Notes under the pieces: generated by a model
Told to the model about the DNA's origin: nothing
Databases searched by the model: none
What the model saw: the letters and a program-made list of their open reading frames with translations, nothing else
Assembly (NCBI GenBank): GCA_964518725.1
Contig: CAZFKP010000018.1
Location: forward strand, 1 to 55,823
Length of the DNA: 55,823 nt
Direction: 5' to 3'
From: JANRKF01 sp964518725
GTDB taxonomy: Bacteria > Pseudomonadota > Alphaproteobacteria > Rickettsiales > SXRF01
Shown here: positions 33,468 to 43,020 of the stretch, in pieces
Layout of the letters: each line of letters opens with the position of its first letter
Position numbering within the stretch: the stretch's first letter is position 1
Position numbers and translations under genes: made by a program

Positions 33468-33694
33468 TGCCCATGAAATGGATCTTGCTATTCTTCGTCC
33501 GCTTTTATCAGCTTGCGCTTTCCCCTTTCCTCGGCACGCATTGCCGCTTTGAACCAAGCTGCTCCTGCTATGCAAAAGAGGCTCTCGTGAGCCATGGGGC
33601 ACTGAAAGGAGGCTGGCTGACGCTCAGGCGCCTGCTGCGCTGCCACCCATTTTCCAACGCGGGCTATGATCCCGTTCCCAACCACCTGAAATAG
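33467..33694 (+). CDS. yidD: Membrane protein insertion efficiency factor YidD
   Basis: A 75-residue protein with a hydrophobic N-terminal amphipathic segment (WILLFFVRFYQLALSPFLG) and the YidD signature CRFEPSCSCYAKEAL. YidD sits at the inner membrane and assists YidC-dependent insertion. Two in-frame start codons exist (33467, 33473). The gene lies in its usual place between rnpA and yidC. Confidence 0.94.
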   Translation: MPMKWILLFFVRFYQLALSPFLGTHCRFEPSCSCYAKEALVSHGALKGGWLTLRRLLRCHPFSNAGYDPVPNHLK

Positions 33695-33708
33695 AATGAA
33701 ATAAGAAT

Positions 33709-35460
33709 ATGATGCAGCCTGACCAACCCGACTACCGCCGCTTACTCGTCGCCGTTTTCCTCGCCGCCATCGTGCTTACCCTATGGCAGGCGTTTTTTGA
33801 ATGGCCGCGCCGGCAGCAGCTTGCCGCCTACCATGCCGGGCAGGCTAAAATTGAGGCCGCCAAACAAATCGAATATGCGAAGAATGTCGAAGCGGCACCG
33901 GTGGATCGCGCAGAGGATCCCGATCTCTCACGCCCGGAACGATTGGCGCTCACCCGCCGACTTCCCATCGCCTCATCGCGCCTACACGGCTCCATCGCTC
34001 TGAAAGGTGCGCGGTTTGATGATTTAACGCTTGCCAGTTACCGCGAAACCCTGGATCCAAATAGCAAGGAAGTCGTGCTGTTCTCACCAACCGGCGGTAC
34101 CGATGCCTACGTCGCGCAAATCGGCTGGGTCGCCGCCGACGGCAAAACCCGCGTGCCGGATGCCACCTCCCTCTGGCAAGCCGATGGCACGAGAATTGAA
34201 CCCGGCAAGCCGGTCACATTACGCTGGGATAACGGCGCAGGTGTGTTCTTCTTTATCACCATCACGCTGGATGATAGCTACATGTTCACGCTCGACCAGC
34301 GGGTAGATAACCGCTCACAGGCAGCGATCAACGTCGTGCCCTACGGCTCGATCAACCGCGCCTATGACAACCATGCAAGCGCCAGCAACGTAATCCTGCA
34401 TGAAGGCCCGATGGGCGTCATCGACAATGCGCTGAAGGAAATTTCCTACAAAGACCTTCAGGACAGCGCCAACCAGTCGTTCGACACCAGCAATGGCTGG
34501 TTCGGCATTACCGACAAATACTGGCTATCGGCCATGATTCCGCAAGCATCGGGCAACTTTAAAACCACCTACAGCTACTACCAGAAAAATGCGATGGATC
34601 GTTTCCAGGTCGATTACATGGGCGAGGCGCAAACTGTTGCCGCCGCCAGCGTCGGGCAAAATAGCATCCGCCTGTTTGCCGGTGCCAAGGAAATTGACGA
34701 GTTGAACGCCTATACCGACGGCACGAAAGGCGGTGCGCCAATCCCACTGTTTGACCGGGCGGTGGATTTCGGCATGCTGTATTTCCTCACCAAGCCGCTC
34801 TTCCTGCTGCTCAATTTCTTTTACAAGCTGGTTGGCAATTTCGGCGTCGCGATCATCATGCTTACGGTTGTGGTGAAAGCCTGCCTCTTCCCACTCGCCA
34901 ACGCCGGCTACAAATCCGCCGCGCAGATGCGCCGCCTGCAGCCGAAAATGACCGAACTCAAGGATCGCCACGGCGACGATCGCATCAACTTCCAGAAAGA
35001 GCTGATGGCGCTTTATAAGCGTGAGAAAGTGAATCCCGCCTCCGGTTGCCTGCCGCTCATTATCCAAATGCCGGTATTCTTTGCGCTCTACAAGGTGCTG
35101 TTCGTGACCATCGAAATGCGCCACGCCCCATTCTTCGGCTGGATACGCGATCTGTCGGCGATGGATACGTCCAACGTCTTCACCCTGTTCGGGCTTGCCC
35201 CCTGGGCGGCACCGCCATTCCTGCATCTTGGCATCCTGCCGATCCTGATGTGCGCGACCATGGTCATCCAGATGCGCCAGCAACCGACCCCGGCAGACCC
35301 GATGCAGGCCAAAATCATCAAGTTCATGCCGTATATGTTCCTGTTCATGTTCGCCTCCTTCCCCGCCGGGCTAGTGTTATACTGGATTTGCAGCAACACC
35401 CTGTCCATCGCTCAACAGGCGGTCATCAGCAAAAAACACGGAAGCATGAAAACCCCATGA
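33709..35460 (+). CDS. yidC: Membrane protein insertase YidC/Oxa1
   Basis: The 583-residue YidC has an N-terminal membrane anchor (about residues 9-29), a large periplasmic beta-sandwich domain (about 60-330) and a C-terminal group of five helices forming the insertase core (VGNFGVAIIMLTVVVKACLFPLAN, LIIQMPVFFALYKVL, and following). It inserts membrane proteins alone or with SecYEG. Length is normal for Gram-negative bacteria. It ends with a 4-nt overlap with yihA. Confidence 0.97.
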   Translation: MMQPDQPDYRRLLVAVFLAAIVLTLWQAFFEWPRRQQLAAYHAGQAKIEAAKQIEYAKNVEAAPVDRAEDPDLSRPERLALTRRLPIASSRLHGSIALKGARFDDLTLASYRETLDPNSKEVVLFSPTGGTDAYVAQIGWVAADGKTRVPDATSLWQADGTRIEPGKPVTLRWDNGAGVFFFITITLDDSYMFTLDQRVDNRSQAAINVVPYGSINRAYDNHASASNVILHEGPMGVIDNALKEISYKDLQDSANQSFDTSNGWFGITDKYWLSAMIPQASGNFKTTYSYYQKNAMDRFQVDYMGEAQTVAAASVGQNSIRLFAGAKEIDELNAYTDGTKGGAPIPLFDRAVDFGMLYFLTKPLFLLLNFFYKLVGNFGVAIIMLTVVVKACLFPLANAGYKSAAQMRRLQPKMTELKDRHGDDRINFQKELMALYKREKVNPASGCLPLIIQMPVFFALYKVLFVTIEMRHAPFFGWIRDLSAMDTSNVFTLFGLAPWAAPPFLHLGILPILMCATMVIQMRQQPTPADPMQAKIIKFMPYMFLFMFASFPAGLVLYWICSNTLSIAQQAVISKKHGSMKTP

Positions 35461-36074
35461 CCGACGATTTCCTGCCGCTTTTCAGGAAACCCTGCGAATT
35501 TATGGCGGGTGCGGCAAGTATTGCGTCATTGCCGGTTATCACCCACCCGGAAATCGCCTTCATTGGCCGGTCAAATGTCGGGAAATCAAGCCTGGTCAAT
35601 GCTTTGATCGGCCAGAAAGCGCTTGCCAAAACCTCCCAGAACCCCGGCGCCACCAAGCAGCTCAATTTCTTCCTCCTTGGCGAAACCCTGATGCTGGTGG
35701 ATATGCCCGGCTATGGTTACGCCAAGGTTTCCAAGGAAAAAAAGGGCGAATGGGATCACCTAATTAAAAGCTACCTGTGTGGCCGCCCCAACCTGAAACG
35801 TGCGCTGGTGCTTATTGATGCTCGCCGCGGCGTCATGCCGGTCGATCACGATTTCATGCGGGTGCTCGATGATTCCGCGGTCAATTTCCAGATCGTCCTC
35901 ACCAAAACCGATACGCTGAGCGCCAAGGAACTGACCGAGGTGCTGGATCAAACATCGGCTGCCACCCGTGCCCACGTCGCCGCCCACCCGGATGTTATCC
36001 ACACAAGCTCCTTGACTAAAACAGGAATCAGGGATTTACAGGAACAGATTATTCCTTTTGCGGGCAAGCTATGA
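35457..36074 (+). CDS. yihA: Ribosome biogenesis GTPase YihA/YsxC (EngB)
   Basis: A 205-residue GTPase with G1 GRSNVGKSSL, G3 DMPGYGYAK, and G4 TKTD, followed by HTSSLTKTG as G5. It is required for late assembly of the 50S subunit. I start at the ATG overlapping the yidC stop codon (ATGA); the longer in-frame reading from 35046 lies within yidC and is rejected. It overlaps argB by 4 nt, and this yidC-yihA-argB order is characteristic of alphaproteobacteria. Confidence 0.95.
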   Translation: MTDDFLPLFRKPCEFMAGAASIASLPVITHPEIAFIGRSNVGKSSLVNALIGQKALAKTSQNPGATKQLNFFLLGETLMLVDMPGYGYAKVSKEKKGEWDHLIKSYLCGRPNLKRALVLIDARRGVMPVDHDFMRVLDDSAVNFQIVLTKTDTLSAKELTEVLDQTSAATRAHVAAHPDVIHTSSLTKTGIRDLQEQIIPFAGKL

Positions 36075-36979
36075 AAACACGTGATATATCCTCCCCCGAT
36101 GCACTGCTGAAAACGATTTCGACCCTGTCGGAAGCGTTGCCCTACATGCGCGAATTCGCTGATGAAACCTTCGTCATTAAATATGGCGGGCATGCGATGG
36201 GCGATGGGCAGCTCGCCAAACAGTTCGCCGCCGATATCGTGCTGCTGAAACAGGTCGGCATCAACCCCATCGTCGTGCATGGCGGCGGGCCGCAGATCGG
36301 CAAGATGCTCGAACGGCTGAAAATCCAGAGCGACTTCGTCGACGGGCTTCGCATCACCGACACCGCGACGGTCGAAATTGTCGAGATGGTGCTGGCCGGC
36401 TCGATCAACAAACAGATCGTCTCGGAAATCAACAAGGCCGGCGGCACCGCGATCGGTATTTGCGGCAAGGACGGCAATTTAATTGAAGCACGGAAACTGC
36501 GGCGCACCAAGCGCGATCCCGATTCCAACATCGAAAAAATCCTCGATCTCGGCTTTGTCGGCGAACCAGTGTCGATTAACCCGACCATCCTTCAGGAATT
36601 CGCGGAAAGCAATATTATCCCGGTGATCGCACCCATCGGTTACGGCACGAACGGCGAGACGTTCAACATTAATGCCGATACAGCAGCGGGTGCCATTGCC
36701 GCAGCGATTGCGGCAAGCAAGCTCCTCATCCTCACCGATGTGGCCGGCGTACTGACTGCCGATAAAAAACTCATCAGCGAGCTGACCTTTGCCGAAGCCA
36801 ACCAGCTAATCGCCGACCAGGTAATTACCGGTGGCATGATCCCGAAAATCGAGACCTGCATGCATGCGCTGGAGAACGATGTTGAATCGGCGCATATCCT
36901 GGATGGCCGTCTGCCACACGTGCTGCTCCTGGAAATCTTCACCAAGTTCGGCGCAGGAACAATGATCTACAAAGATTAG
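36071..36979 (+). CDS. argB: Acetylglutamate kinase
   Basis: ArgB phosphorylates N-acetylglutamate, the second step of arginine synthesis. The 302-residue protein has the amino acid kinase motifs KYGGHAMGD, VHGGGPQIGKML and a C-terminal VITGGMIPKIETC region. An N-terminal extension of about 25 residues with EALPYMREF is the helix that allows hexamer formation and arginine feedback inhibition in many bacteria, which is therefore likely here. Its stop overlaps the convergent PEPC-like gene by 4 bp. Confidence 0.96.
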   Translation: MKTRDISSPDALLKTISTLSEALPYMREFADETFVIKYGGHAMGDGQLAKQFAADIVLLKQVGINPIVVHGGGPQIGKMLERLKIQSDFVDGLRITDTATVEIVEMVLAGSINKQIVSEINKAGGTAIGICGKDGNLIEARKLRRTKRDPDSNIEKILDLGFVGEPVSINPTILQEFAESNIIPVIAPIGYGTNGETFNINADTAAGAIAAAIAASKLLILTDVAGVLTADKKLISELTFAEANQLIADQVITGGMIPKIETCMHALENDVESAHILDGRLPHVLLLEIFTKFGAGTMIYKD

Positions 36980-39900
36980 ATCGCGGCCTGTTGCACGGCG
37001 GTGGCGCGCTGCTGCCGCTCATGGGCAACATAGGCTTTCCCGTAGCGCGGATCATCGGCAGTGATGGTGCGTCCATGGCACACCGTATCCTTGGCATTAT
37101 GTACAAGCCGTGAATTCTCCAGCCCACTCTGCTTGGCAATAATATCAAGCCCATCCAAGAACCCGTGCTTATAGTTATGCATTTCCAGATGCTCCAGCGC
37201 CGGTAGTTCCCGTATTTTGTGAATCAGCCGGTCAACCGTGGCGATCGAGTCGTTCTTGGTGCCGCCCTGGTTTATCGCAAGGCGTTGCCGCTCTTCCGGC
37301 GTAATCTCCGCGCCGGAAAGCGTGCGATACACCAGGCGCGCCGCATCATCATATTCGTGTAGAATCGCGTGGAATGCCTTATCGAGCGTTTCGTCGCGCG
37401 CGCTTTCTTCGCGCATGATTTTTTGCTGATATTCTTCCAGCTTCTGGGTAAACGCGTCAACCCGTGTGTTGACCAGGCTATAGGCCATTTTATCAATGGC
37501 ATCCTTGAAGGTCGGCGAGCCATCGCGGTAAAGATATTTAAGCCCGGCCGCCGTCAACTGACCGAGATTATCAAGTGACACCGCGCCTTCGGGAATGATG
37601 CCCGGGTTCTCTTGCCTGAACTGGTTGAAGGCGTCGTGCAACTCACGGCGCGCTTCCTCACTGGCAGCAAATTTCTGGCGCAGTGTATCCACCAGGAGTG
37701 ATGTGCCAAGGCAGGAAGGATGGATATTTCCATGTTGCAAGCACTCGCTGAAGCTGATGGTTCGCATGTTGCGGGGATCGACCCCGGTCGTTGCCTCATC
37801 CTTCGGCAAATCTGCACTACGATTAAGGCGCGTCCCAGCGCTGCCTGCCGCATTCTGAGCACGGTAATCAAGCGCATGCAACACAATCCCAAGCGGATTG
37901 GCTGGGTGATTGTAATAATTCACATCGTACTGGTGCTGCAAATCGGAAATGCTTGAAACCACCACCTTTTCGAGCGCACTGTGCGTGCCGTTCGGATGCT
38001 CGGTCGTAGCAAGCAACGTCGCCTGTTCGACAAGGTTGCGTAAGGTAAGGCGCTTAATCGAGGTCGGGTTGTTGAAATAATTGAGCAGGTCGCCGCCCTG
38101 GAACGTCGCCTTGAATTGTTTGCCCAGGCCGAAATCCTTAATCATCTCGGTCGCCGCCCGCACCCCATTGCGATAAGAATCCGACAGGCTTCCGCCTTCG
38201 AACAACTCCACCGTTACCGGCTTATCCGCATGGGTTTCATTATACTTGGTTTCCGCCGCATGCGCTGCACGGTGACCTTCATGGATAATCCCACGGCTGG
38301 CAATGGCACCCGCACGACGAGCATTGTCGCTGTGGGCAATCTGCACCTGTTGGACAATGGTAGGGGTTTTGTCGCGTTCCTGTAACGCCTCCAAATGCTT
38401 ATGGTAGGGTTTACTGTCCAAGCCACCTTCGATGACGCCCTGGATCTTTTCCATCGTGTCGGCTTCCTCAAAGAGCGGCACGATATGCATCAGGGAACGG
38501 TTGCCGTTCGCATCCGAACCTGCGGCAATCTGCATGGCAAGCGCCTGCAATAAATTCTGGGTGCCTTTGCATTCTGCCAGCACATTGTGGGTAATCATGC
38601 TGTCTTTGCCGTCAACCGCTGCAAAATCACGTGCCAGCTCCATGCGCCGCAGCGTGTGGTAAACAACCGCCGCATCGCCGGTTTCGGCATCACTATATTT
38701 ACGCAGCGTCGTCGGATCGGCCGACTCCATGAAGTTCTTTGCCGCCTCTGTAAGCACCGCATGGTTAGCCGCATCATCCATGATGGTTGGCAACACGGCA
38801 CTGATTCTTTTTTCGGCCGCAGCGATGATTTCTTCATCGACATCTTTCTTTTCTTTATTCTTAACTGCCGTGCGCTCAGCCTCAATCAGCTTATAGGCGG
38901 CAACATACTCTGCGGCCTCGGCCGAAAACGATGAAACAGTCACTTCCGGACGGGCAAGCAGGAATGCCAGTGCGCGCTCATATTCTTCCGCTGTTTCGCG
39001 GTATTCAATCTTGCCGAGATTAAAGCCAAATACCCGCGCCTTGCGCTTAAGCGACAGCAAGGCATCTTTCTGGTTATCACCCTGCGCGCCATCAATAGCG
39101 GTATCAATGGCGGCAAGGAATTGATCGCGCTCACCCAGATCACGGGAAGCATTCTGGATATCGCGTGAATATTGCTTAAAATCGGCTTTCGTAAGTGGGA
39201 TGTCGTCCCCGCCGCGACGTTTCAGTTCAATCGCATCGATAACCCGCTGGTAGGCAGTCTCAGCATTCTTTAACCTGTGTTTCCAATTCGCAAGCGCTTC
39301 CGGCAACGCGCCAATCTTATCAAGATCGTCGGCCAATAGATGCGCGGCCTCATGCTTGTGCAAGGCGATCGCCTCCAGCGTATTTTCCGATTTAATTTTG
39401 GCGTTACCGTCCTTGTCGCCCGCCGACCCCCAGGAACCAAAACGCAGCTTGAGATCAAGGTCTCGGCGTTTCTGTTCGTTATACGTGTCAGGGAAGCGGC
39501 GCTGTAATCCACGCTCCGTCGCTTCATATAACAGGTCAAGGTCCTGGTAGCTGTTCCGCAGATGGCTGATGACGATATTCGTCTCGTCATACACCGTGAA
39601 GTTATCATCCGACACCAGCTTCTCGTCGGCGAACTCTTTGATTTTGTCCTTCAGCGCTTGCAAATCGAGTTCAATATTGCCGGTAGGCGAGGTCTGGAAT
39701 CCCAGATCGGTTCGCACCAGCTCATCGATATGCATGGCGATATCGCGCTGCAATTCCATCGACTTAAGCGTGTTCGTATTGGTGGGGTGCTGGGTGAAGA
39801 TATATTCGCTGACCGGCGCGTTCAAACGCGCAATCGCGTCATCGACGGTCACCGTTTCACCTTTAAACGCCTCACCATGATAAAGCATGTCGTGCATGCC

Positions 39901-40335
39901 GCCAGGCACGAGGATATCGCGCTCCGGGGTGCCGTGCTCGCCAGTGGCAGTAAATGCCTTGAGTTTTACTTCGCGATCGAGAAAAAAATTCTCGCGGGCG
40001 GCATGGCCGGCAATTTCATAGAGATGCCCCAAATGGGCGTAAGCATCGGCAAGTTTTTTCCGGGTCGCATCATCCGGCGCTTCCTGCATAATCCCATGGA
40101 TCCGCATCATATTACTCTGGCGGCGTTTCTTATCCACTTCATAACTATCGGGCAACGGTGCCGCAAGCGACCCATAGTTTTCATTGTCCCAGACAATATC
40201 ACGAACCGTCCTGAGCTTGCCGCGCACCCACTCGTCAGGTTCCTGATCAATCATCAGGTTGGAGAGTGTTACCGCCAGATCGCGCTGGTTGGTGGAGTGA
40301 AGCTGGCTCATGACGCTTTTTTTCGGGAAATTCAT
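36976..40335 (-). CDS. Divergent phosphoenolpyruvate-carboxylase-like protein
   Basis: This 1119-residue protein follows the PEP carboxylase scaffold in order but departs at key sites. Recognisable are TQHPTNTN with His183 (family: AHPTE), GSWGSAGDKDGN at 300-311, KIEYRETAEEY with Arg446, PLFEEADTM at 620-628 and HSDNARRAG at 669-676 (family: YSDSAKDAG). The catalytic glycine/arginine loop (family: FHGRGGSIGRGG) appears as LFEGGSLSDSYRNG, losing the histidine and two arginines, and the C-terminal QNTG is absent. It is over 200 residues longer than E. coli PEPC. It may be an inactive or repurposed homologue. It is transcribed alone, opposite argB. Confidence 0.75.
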   Translation of the reverse strand: MNFPKKSVMSQLHSTNQRDLAVTLSNLMIDQEPDEWVRGKLRTVRDIVWDNENYGSLAAPLPDSYEVDKKRRQSNMMRIHGIMQEAPDDATRKKLADAYAHLGHLYEIAGHAARENFFLDREVKLKAFTATGEHGTPERDILVPGGMHDMLYHGEAFKGETVTVDDAIARLNAPVSEYIFTQHPTNTNTLKSMELQRDIAMHIDELVRTDLGFQTSPTGNIELDLQALKDKIKEFADEKLVSDDNFTVYDETNIVISHLRNSYQDLDLLYEATERGLQRRFPDTYNEQKRRDLDLKLRFGSWGSAGDKDGNAKIKSENTLEAIALHKHEAAHLLADDLDKIGALPEALANWKHRLKNAETAYQRVIDAIELKRRGGDDIPLTKADFKQYSRDIQNASRDLGERDQFLAAIDTAIDGAQGDNQKDALLSLKRKARVFGFNLGKIEYRETAEEYERALAFLLARPEVTVSSFSAEAAEYVAAYKLIEAERTAVKNKEKKDVDEEIIAAAEKRISAVLPTIMDDAANHAVLTEAAKNFMESADPTTLRKYSDAETGDAAVVYHTLRRMELARDFAAVDGKDSMITHNVLAECKGTQNLLQALAMQIAAGSDANGNRSLMHIVPLFEEADTMEKIQGVIEGGLDSKPYHKHLEALQERDKTPTIVQQVQIAHSDNARRAGAIASRGIIHEGHRAAHAAETKYNETHADKPVTVELFEGGSLSDSYRNGVRAATEMIKDFGLGKQFKATFQGGDLLNYFNNPTSIKRLTLRNLVEQATLLATTEHPNGTHSALEKVVVSSISDLQHQYDVNYYNHPANPLGIVLHALDYRAQNAAGSAGTRLNRSADLPKDEATTGVDPRNMRTISFSECLQHGNIHPSCLGTSLLVDTLRQKFAASEEARRELHDAFNQFRQENPGIIPEGAVSLDNLGQLTAAGLKYLYRDGSPTFKDAIDKMAYSLVNTRVDAFTQKLEEYQQKIMREESARDETLDKAFHAILHEYDDAARLVYRTLSGAEITPEERQRLAINQGGTKNDSIATVDRLIHKIRELPALEHLEMHNYKHGFLDGLDIIAKQSGLENSRLVHNAKDTVCHGRTITADDPRYGKAYVAHERQQRATAVQQAAI

Positions 40336-40413
40336 TTTTTAATTATTCCTGCATTGGTGTGATTAATCGCCCCTTTAGTAAAAGACAGAATAGCCTCTTA
40401 TAGTAGTAAAGTT

Positions 40414-41187
40414 TTATGAAGTTTTTCTTACAAAAACCAAGGTTTGGCTGTCAGAAAGGCTGGGCTGGTACCCATACCCCCTTCCAGTAAAATCGCGCAA
40501 GGATTTTATCTCATCTATATGGTTTTTAATGATAAAATCAGCCATCGCCCCACGTGCCTGCTTGGCAAACAGCCCAACCACCTTCAGCCTATCCTTTTGC
40601 TTTTCCTTGAAAACAACGTCTATTACCGGGGTTTTTAGCACATTACGATCAATCGCCTTGGCATATTCTTCTGACGCGAGATTAATCAGCACCCGGGTCT
40701 TGTGGGTTGCAAGTTCCCGATCGAGTAGCTCGGCAAGGCGGCTTCCCCAGAAACTGTACAAATCCCTGGTTTTCCCGATGGCGAGCTTACGCCCCATCTC
40801 CAACCGGTATGGCTGGATCAGGTCGAGGGGTTTCAGCACCCCGTACATCCCTGACAAAATCCGCACATGCGCCTGTGCAAAATCAAACTCTTTTTTGCCG
40901 TAGGCGGCGACCTCCATGCTTTCATACACATCGCCCTTGAAGGCAAGAATAGCCTGCCGGGCATTGGTTGGTGTAAACGGCGTGGTGAAGTTCTTGAAAC
41001 GCGTCACGTTGAGTGCAGCAAGTTTCTCCGAAAGCTCCATGAGCTTCGCGATATCGGCCTGCCTCATCGTTCGTAATGTCCTAACCAGCGTTTCGGCATC
41101 CTTGAGGAAAACCGGCTGGCTGTACGTCTTCAAGCGATTGGTAGTCTCGTAATCGAGTGTTTTCGAGGGAGAAAGAACAAGGAGCAT
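40414..41187 (-). CDS. yaaA: Peroxide stress protein YaaA (UPF0246)
   Basis: The 257-residue protein opens MLLVLSPSKTLDYE, the hallmark of YaaA, and retains LSGMYGVLKPLDLIQPYRLEMG and NLASEEYAKAI. In E. coli YaaA limits free intracellular iron during hydrogen peroxide stress; the exact biochemical activity is not settled, though DNA binding has been proposed. I start at ATG 41187, because the in-frame upstream extension overlaps the divergent uxs gene. A GGAG-like site would be read upstream within the 67-bp divergent gap. Confidence 0.93.
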   Translation of the reverse strand: MLLVLSPSKTLDYETTNRLKTYSQPVFLKDAETLVRTLRTMRQADIAKLMELSEKLAALNVTRFKNFTTPFTPTNARQAILAFKGDVYESMEVAAYGKKEFDFAQAHVRILSGMYGVLKPLDLIQPYRLEMGRKLAIGKTRDLYSFWGSRLAELLDRELATHKTRVLINLASEEYAKAIDRNVLKTPVIDVVFKEKQKDRLKVVGLFAKQARGAMADFIIKNHIDEIKSLRDFTGRGYGYQPSLSDSQTLVFVRKTS

Positions 41188-41254
41188 ACTGAAAATATCA
41201 TTGCGGGGAACGGGGTGACATGGCAATGCATTAAGCCATAACAGAAAGCATGGC

Positions 41255-42208
41255 ATGACAATAAGTAAAAAAATTCTGGTCACCGGCGCCGCCGGTTTTA
41301 TCGGTTCGCACCTGTGCGAGGCGCTGCTGGAACAAGGACACGCCGTCACCGGGCTGGATAACTTCCTCTCCGGCCAGCGCCGCCATGTTGAGAAGCTTTC
41401 CGCACACTCAGGGTTTTCATTCATCGAGCATGATATCGTCGCTCCCATCGAGCTGGGCATCTACGAGCAGATTTACAACCTCGCCTGCCCGGCCAGCCCG
41501 CCACACTACCAGCACGATCCGATCCGCACCATGCTGATCTCGGTGATTGGCACCTTCAATATGCTGGAGCTGGCAAGCCGAACAGGCGCACGCATCTTGC
41601 AGGCATCCACCAGCGAAATTTACGGCGATCCGCAGGTAAGTCCGCAACCGGAATCGTACCTGGGAAATGTCAATCCCATCGGCCCACGCGCCTGTTACGA
41701 CGAGGGAAAGCGCGCCGCCGAAACGCTGTGCTTCGACTTCCACCGCAAGCTCGGCGTGTCCATTAAAGTCGCCCGCATTTTCAATACCTACGGGCCGAAC
41801 ATGCGCCCCGATGACGGGCGGGTCATCTCGAATTTTATCATGCAGGCGCTCTCCGGCGCGCCGATCACGCTGTATGGCGACGGCCAGCAGACACGCTCAT
41901 TCTGCTACGTCTCGGATATGGTAGCAGGGTTGATGGCATTAATGGAAAGTGATGCGGGCATCACCGGCCCGGTGAACCTTGGCAACCCGGATACGTTTAC
42001 CATGGAAGAGCTGGCGGAGAAAATCCTGGAGCAAACCGGCAGTGAATCCGACATCACCTTTGCGCCCCTGCCCGCCGACGACCCAAGGCAACGTCAACCC
42101 GATATCCGCCTGGCAAAAGAAAAACTCGGCTGGGAGCCAAGCATCAGGCTCGATAAGGGGCTCGTAAGAACCATCCGCTATTTTGAAGCAACGACTCCAA
42201 CAGCCTAG
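41255..42208 (+). CDS. UDP-glucuronate decarboxylase-type SDR (UXS)
   Basis: A 317-residue SDR with TGAAGFIGSHL, the UXS-specific NLACPASPPHYQ, the catalytic PRACYDEGKR and RIFNTYGPNMRPDDGRVISNF. It should oxidise and decarboxylate UDP-glucuronate to UDP-xylose with bound NAD. The product would supply a pentose to surface glycans, although the gene is separate from the main cluster. Its 3' end overlaps the convergent unknown gene by 4 bp. The start ATG at 41255 is the only sensible one. Confidence 0.9.
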   Translation: MTISKKILVTGAAGFIGSHLCEALLEQGHAVTGLDNFLSGQRRHVEKLSAHSGFSFIEHDIVAPIELGIYEQIYNLACPASPPHYQHDPIRTMLISVIGTFNMLELASRTGARILQASTSEIYGDPQVSPQPESYLGNVNPIGPRACYDEGKRAAETLCFDFHRKLGVSIKVARIFNTYGPNMRPDDGRVISNFIMQALSGAPITLYGDGQQTRSFCYVSDMVAGLMALMESDAGITGPVNLGNPDTFTMEELAEKILEQTGSESDITFAPLPADDPRQRQPDIRLAKEKLGWEPSIRLDKGLVRTIRYFEATTPTA

Positions 42209-42951
42209 CCAATAGAGCGCACACCGCCGGCCGAGCGCGGCAACGTATTGAGCTGCGCCTGCCGCGCCTCAACCACTGCCTGCACAACCGCGCCAGCAAT
42301 ATTCCCGGCCGATTCCGATGGGAAATACTGCCGCAGGTAGTTAGCCATACCTTCTTTGAGTTCAATGCGGTCATATGCCGCACCACCCCGCGCCGTTTCG
42401 GCCACGCTGCCCGTGACATGGAATATCGGCGGTTGTTTATCGGACGGTAAATGGTGGTTATTCAGCATTTCCATGAATGCGCCCGTTGCCATCGCCTCAC
42501 GCATCAATTGCGCCGCCTCCGGAGTAACTGAGCCAGCGCTTTCCGCCTGCTGCACACTATCCAGCAATTGTGCCCGCGTTACCAGCGCTTCTTCGTTGCG
42601 AATTGCCCGCACAGCATCGCCTTCGGCAACTTTTAGTTTTTCGATATAAAAATCCGTCAGCATGGGTGCAACTTCAGGCTTGCCGGAGATCAGTTCGGGC
42701 AGTTGAACCGCCTTTAACACCGCCGCCTGTTCGCGCACCTGCTGCGATAATGCCAAGAATTCACGGGCATCAACCCGGTCATCACCCGCCGGCGTCCGGA
42801 TAAAATCATCCAGTAAATTAACCTGCGGATCAACCGGCTTACCGCTTTTCCGCAACGCCTCGATGCCATGAAAAATCGGCAACCTTATCAGTTTTGGGAT
42901 AGGGTGGGCAATGGTAGCGGCTGTTATCGCCTGTTCTGGCGTTGCATCCAT
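42205..42951 (-). CDS. Unknown 248-residue soluble protein
   Basis: I do not recognise this protein. It has no signal peptide or transmembrane helix, is probably all-helical and is rich in Ala, Glu and Gln. A local stretch, IRTPAGDDRVDAREFLAL, has a vague EF-hand-like spacing (D-x-R-x-D), similar in kind to the one in the unknown protein at 29404. It has its own near-consensus promoter just upstream and seems monocistronic, suggesting good expression. Its 3' end overlaps the uxs stop. Confidence 0.6.
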   Translation of the reverse strand: MDATPEQAITAATIAHPIPKLIRLPIFHGIEALRKSGKPVDPQVNLLDDFIRTPAGDDRVDAREFLALSQQVREQAAVLKAVQLPELISGKPEVAPMLTDFYIEKLKVAEGDAVRAIRNEEALVTRAQLLDSVQQAESAGSVTPEAAQLMREAMATGAFMEMLNNHHLPSDKQPPIFHVTGSVAETARGGAAYDRIELKEGMANYLRQYFPSESAGNIAGAVVQAVVEARQAQLNTLPRSAGGVRSIG

Positions 42952-42988
42952 AGTGTATTCTCCTGCTGGATTTGATTAATTTTTGTAA

Positions 42989-43017
42989 ACTATACGGATT
43001 GAATCACCGTTTGTCAA
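42989..43017 (-). promoter_or_regulatory. Near-consensus promoter of the unknown gene ending at 42205
   Basis: On the minus strand TTGACA (43012-43017) and TATAGT (42989-42994) are separated by 17 bp. Transcription would start near 42982, about 30 nt before the ATG at 42951, which has a GGAGAA ribosome-binding site. It is the best sigma70 match I found in the window. Confidence 0.75.
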
Positions 43018-43020
43018 ACG

